From: Talinum fruticosum | Taxonomy: Eukaryota; Streptophyta; Magnoliopsida; Caryophyllales; Talinaceae | Assembly (NCBI GenBank): GCA_021018815.1 | Contig: JAITYX010000016.1 | Span: forward strand, 7,951,001-8,015,000 | Length of the DNA: 64,000 bases | Reading direction: 5' to 3' | Part shown: positions 60,647 to 64,000 of the stretch, piece after piece | How the letters are laid out: every line of letters starts with the position of its first letter | How positions within the stretch are numbered: the stretch's first letter is position 1 | Made by a program: the position numbers and the translations under genes | Notes under the pieces: model-generated | What the model was told of the DNA's origin: nothing | Seen by the model: only the letters and a program-made list of their open reading frames with translations | Database searches by the model: none

Positions 60647-61361
60647 ACTTACTCTTCTTTCTCTTTTCTCTTTTACAACGGTAAGTGGACCCTATCCTGT
60701 AAGCCCCTATACATATATATATATATAATTCTAATAAGCTCGCGATAGAAAAAAATGTAGTACACAATCCCTAGACTAAACTAAACAGAAAGCAAATTTC
60801 GTCATAGGTCCACACAATAATATCTACAAGAGTACACAATTATGAGCATTAGAATTAAAACACTGATAAGGTTTGTATGCCCCTTTGTTTAAACAAGATA
60901 GATAGCTAGGGTGGTGAGAAAAAGACATTATTGGCAACACATGGTGGTATGGTGAAGGTTCCTAGGACGGACATTTAATTAAGAGCTGCAAAATAAATTT
61001 GTACTGTTCTTCAATCTCATCTCTCTCATGCATGCAACTTTCAATTCTAGACTCTAGACCGACATCCCTCCCTAGTACATAAATATTTCTATGTATTGTC
61101 ATCCATCCTTTGTCATTTCAAATTCCTCATTTACTCATTAATTAGCCACACTATTTATATTAGATATTTCATATGCAATATTTATTTTTAAAAAAATTGC
61201 TTAAATCTTGTTGGAGTGGAAATAGTTCATGATATTTTATAAACACAACAAAATTTCTTACTCAAATTCATTTTATTAGTTTATTTAGACGTGTCTGTTT
61301 AAAAATATGCGAGACGGATATTATATTTTATCAAATTAGTCGAATTTTAAATTATGGTCCT

Positions 61362-61520
61362 ATTCCATTTACATTTACTTTATATTCTTATAACTCCTTA
61401 TAGCTTTTTACAGATTCTTACATGTCCTTACTAATTTTTTATGACTAACTTTTACGACTATCTTACAGCTTATTTACAATTGCTTATAACTCCTTATAGT
61501 TTTTTACAGCTTCTTACGGT
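61362..61520. repeat. Dispersed repeat family, copy 2
   Basis: Starts TTCCATTTACATTTAC and runs through repeated CTTATAACTCCTTATAG words. Shares word order with 55881-55990 and 62303-62470. Confidence 0.5.
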
Positions 61521-62302
61521 CGAAGATAAGATCAGAAAACAAATGGAAAAAGCTATGCGGATGAAATGAAATTGTGGGGATGATTGATCAAATAAAAACA
61601 AGTGCACGAGGATGGAAACCTAAAATAATTAAAGTAGTATTGCATTATTATAGTATTGAAATGTACAACACCCCCTACACTTACTGTTAAATGTACCACA
61701 CGTGCAGTCCATCTCATTATCTGAAAAGGGCCAAAATCCTCCCTCCCACCCACCCACCCACCTCTCTCTCTCCTCGTCAATTCGTGTCGAGCCCAGCACC
61801 ATGACCAGTAGGCAGTTTGAGTTATTGGAAACAGACCGATATTTTGTCATAAAACTTTAGGTTTATACCCAAAAAATAAAAAAATAAAAAAATATGGGCA
61901 AAGGGTGATCAATTGTAAAGTTGCAGTTGCAGATTATACCTTACTTGGCTGAGATCATTGTCAAACCTTTTACTGTTATAAAAAAATAAATAAAAATTCC
62001 ATCATTGAGTAATTATTTACAAGACAAGACTTGTGTTTGCTTGTTTTAATTTACACATTCCCTATCCACATTTAAAGAATATATATTTTTATACTTCATA
62101 AATAACTTTTTTTCTAAATTCAGAGAAGACTATAAGAAGTGAAAAATAACCCAGAAAATTGATTTACACATTGAAATTTATATATTTAATTTTTTTTGTT
62201 CAACTATAGAGTGATCACGATTATTTTTAGTTTCAATTTACGATGTTATATTTTCTTACAACTTCTTATTGCTTCTTAACAACTTTTAATAATTAGGGTC
62301 AT

Positions 62303-62470
62303 GTTCCATTTAACTTTAAACTTACAACCTTACATACTGCTACAACTTCTTCCAAATGCTTACAGTCTCCTTACAAATTTTTATAATTAATTTTATAACT
62401 ATCTTACAACTCCTTAGAGTTGTCCTTATAATCTTACAACTCCTTATAACTAAATAAAACAGGTCTAAAC
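62303..62470. repeat. Dispersed repeat family, copy 3
   Basis: TTCCATTTAACTTTAAACTT followed by CTTACA / TATAACTATCTTACAACT words and ending AACTAAATAAAACAGG. The best-preserved of the three copies. Confidence 0.5.
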
Positions 62471-63013
62471 TTACAAGTTAAGACTATTTTGTACCTTATA
62501 CTTTCACAATTCCTTAATGCTAAAAAAAAATATGTTATATAATTTTACTTTTAAACTATAGACGTATATTTTCAGTTAAAACATATACAGAAGGGATAAG
62601 AGAGAGAGAGAGAGAGGGGTGTTTGAATTGAAGACAGAGAAATTGAAATGGAGAGGATGGATGAAGTTGGATGCTAAAATTAAAAGGCCAGCTCAGGGTG
62701 TCAAAAAGATAGCGACTAATGGGACTGAGTAGTGAGGGTGAGGGGGATGTAAGTAAACCAAAACAAAAAGCAGTGGGACAATTTCAAAACAACACCCACG
62801 GCCACACCCACCCGTGCAATTGGATCCCTTTTTTTTCACATTTTATTTCCATCCCCACCCTTCATTATCTTATTCTTCCTTCATGCATAAATTTCAAAAG
62901 GCTTTGACAACAGATACAGCGAGCTTATCAAAAAACAAAACCAAAAAAAAAAAAATTTCCAAAGAATAGTTTGTTATTTTATTTTATTTAAATAAAGCCA
63001 TAAATGACAAGTC

Positions 63014-63015
<2 letters not shown>

Positions 63016-63077
<62 letters not shown>
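63016..63077. repeat. (AT)n microsatellite
   Basis: About 31 AT units. Confidence 0.95.
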
Positions 63078-63080
<3 letters not shown>

Positions 63081-64000
63081 GCTCTAAATACAAATCCTAC
63101 TTTTTTTATTGGGGGTATGTTTAAGAATTTTCCACACGAGTTATCATATCATAAGATTTAAATTCCCTCACAACCTAACTTTCTTCAATTATTTGATGTA
63201 GTGTCAGCATAAAAGTTGAATTTTAGGATTTGTCCTACGTCCTTATCGTATGTATTGACAACCTTGTTATGAAAGGCCAGGTAAGAGTGGAGAATTGAAG
63301 ATAGACAAGTAGGATTTTAGAGTAATCGTGTTCTTTTCTTATTAAAGTTACTATTTTTTAAATGAGAGGTCGATATATATATACACACACCAGTGACGAT
63401 ACTAAGAAGGTTAAATAATTACGATATGTATTGTTCTTATCCATGTCCCATCACGATTGCATTTGATAGCAGGTGACAAAAAATGAATTGATTAGAGTGT
63501 AAAAGATTGATTAAATTAGCACTCGTGTGCATGATGTACAAATGAAATGAATGAATGACATGACGTAGACTAGAAAATTAGTGCATGATTAGGGATTGAA
63601 TTTTAGCAAATAATTTGCATGGCTTTTGCATGCGTCCAATCACTTTCCATGGATCTATCCAAGGATCCCCCTTTTCTTCAAGTCCCCATCCTTTTACAAC
63701 TTTTGTGCCACAACCTGACAAACCCATTCACCTCAACACCCCAACACCTCACCCAACAAAATAATTAATTTCAAAATTAATAATTTGTTTAATTTTCATC
63801 ATAAATATTAATTAGAGTCATCACGTATGTATGTGCACGGAACCTTGGCTTCATTCTCCTTCTTGTTATTGCGAGATGGTTACTCTACAATACTCCTATT
63901 ATTCAATTTTTATTTTTAAATAATAAGGAAAAAGATACGTCGTATAAAAAAGAACTTGTAAAATAAAAGTAAGGGATGATACCATTCATTTTATAAATTA

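Larger units (their letters stand above)
55407..64000. other. Long AT-rich intergenic region
   Basis: 8.6 kb without a recognisable gene on either strand. It holds microsatellites, short tandem duplications and copies of a dispersed CTTACAACTCCTTATA-type repeat (listed separately). A non-coding RNA or the promoter of a gene beyond the right edge cannot be excluded by eye. Confidence 0.5.

Noticed and set aside
1..64000. CRISPR arrays, operons, rRNA or tRNA genes, bacterial-type systems
   Set aside because: None seen. Gene structure is entirely plant nuclear, and the microsatellites are not spacer-repeat arrays.

Overview
This is a nuclear genomic window from a flowering plant, most likely a eudicot. 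Nearly every gene is split by short GT-AG introns, intergenic DNA is AT-rich and full of microsatellites, and the transposons (Ty1-copia, Ty3-gypsy, LINE, hAT) are typical plant types. I cannot name the species. I rebuilt eight protein-coding genes exon by exon from splice sites and protein-family knowledge. None of the multi-exon genes is visible as one open frame.

Layout, left to right. Positions 1-3585 are one arm of a 3.6-kb direct repeat and carry the last seven exons of a phosphatidylinositol synthase (PIS) gene, minus strand. Next come a possible small secreted peptide (4479-4724), a decayed copia element (about 6.1-7.0 kb) and a CrRLK1L malectin-like receptor kinase (9180-12720, plus). 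The second repeat arm (13051-16623) lies inside a complete ten-exon PIS gene (15254-16981, minus), whose leader continues to about 18.8 kb. PIS is head-to-head with a C9orf85/DUF2039-type gene (19579-21651, plus). That gene converges on a mitochondrial SLC25A44-like carrier (22934-27459, minus).

The centre of the window is a cell-wall cluster: a short COBL5-like gene (30312-31786, plus), a full-length COBRA-like gene (33225-36871, plus) and a COBL4/IRX6-like gene (37401-39737, minus). From memory, Arabidopsis also has COBL4 next to this carrier, and COB near the short COBL5, so the window may show an ancestral arrangement that is split in Arabidopsis.

A transposon-rich block follows (41.4-50.5 kb): a 5'-truncated LINE with a 14-bp target-site duplication, a rearranged gypsy complex with LTR fragments in both orientations, and a non-autonomous hAT-like element with an 8-bp duplication that was split by a 2.84-kb solo LTR with a perfect 5-bp duplication. 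A secreted PI-PLC-X-domain gene (52492-55406, plus) is the last gene. From 55.4 kb to the end I see only AT-rich intergenic DNA with microsatellites and a dispersed repeat family.

Two points affect any use of this annotation. First, five frame breaks in four genes are each repaired by adding one base to a homopolymer run, which points to base-calling or assembly errors rather than pseudogenes. Second, the PIS repeat arms predict that another copy of the 3.6-13.0 kb interval, including the receptor kinase, lies just left of the window.
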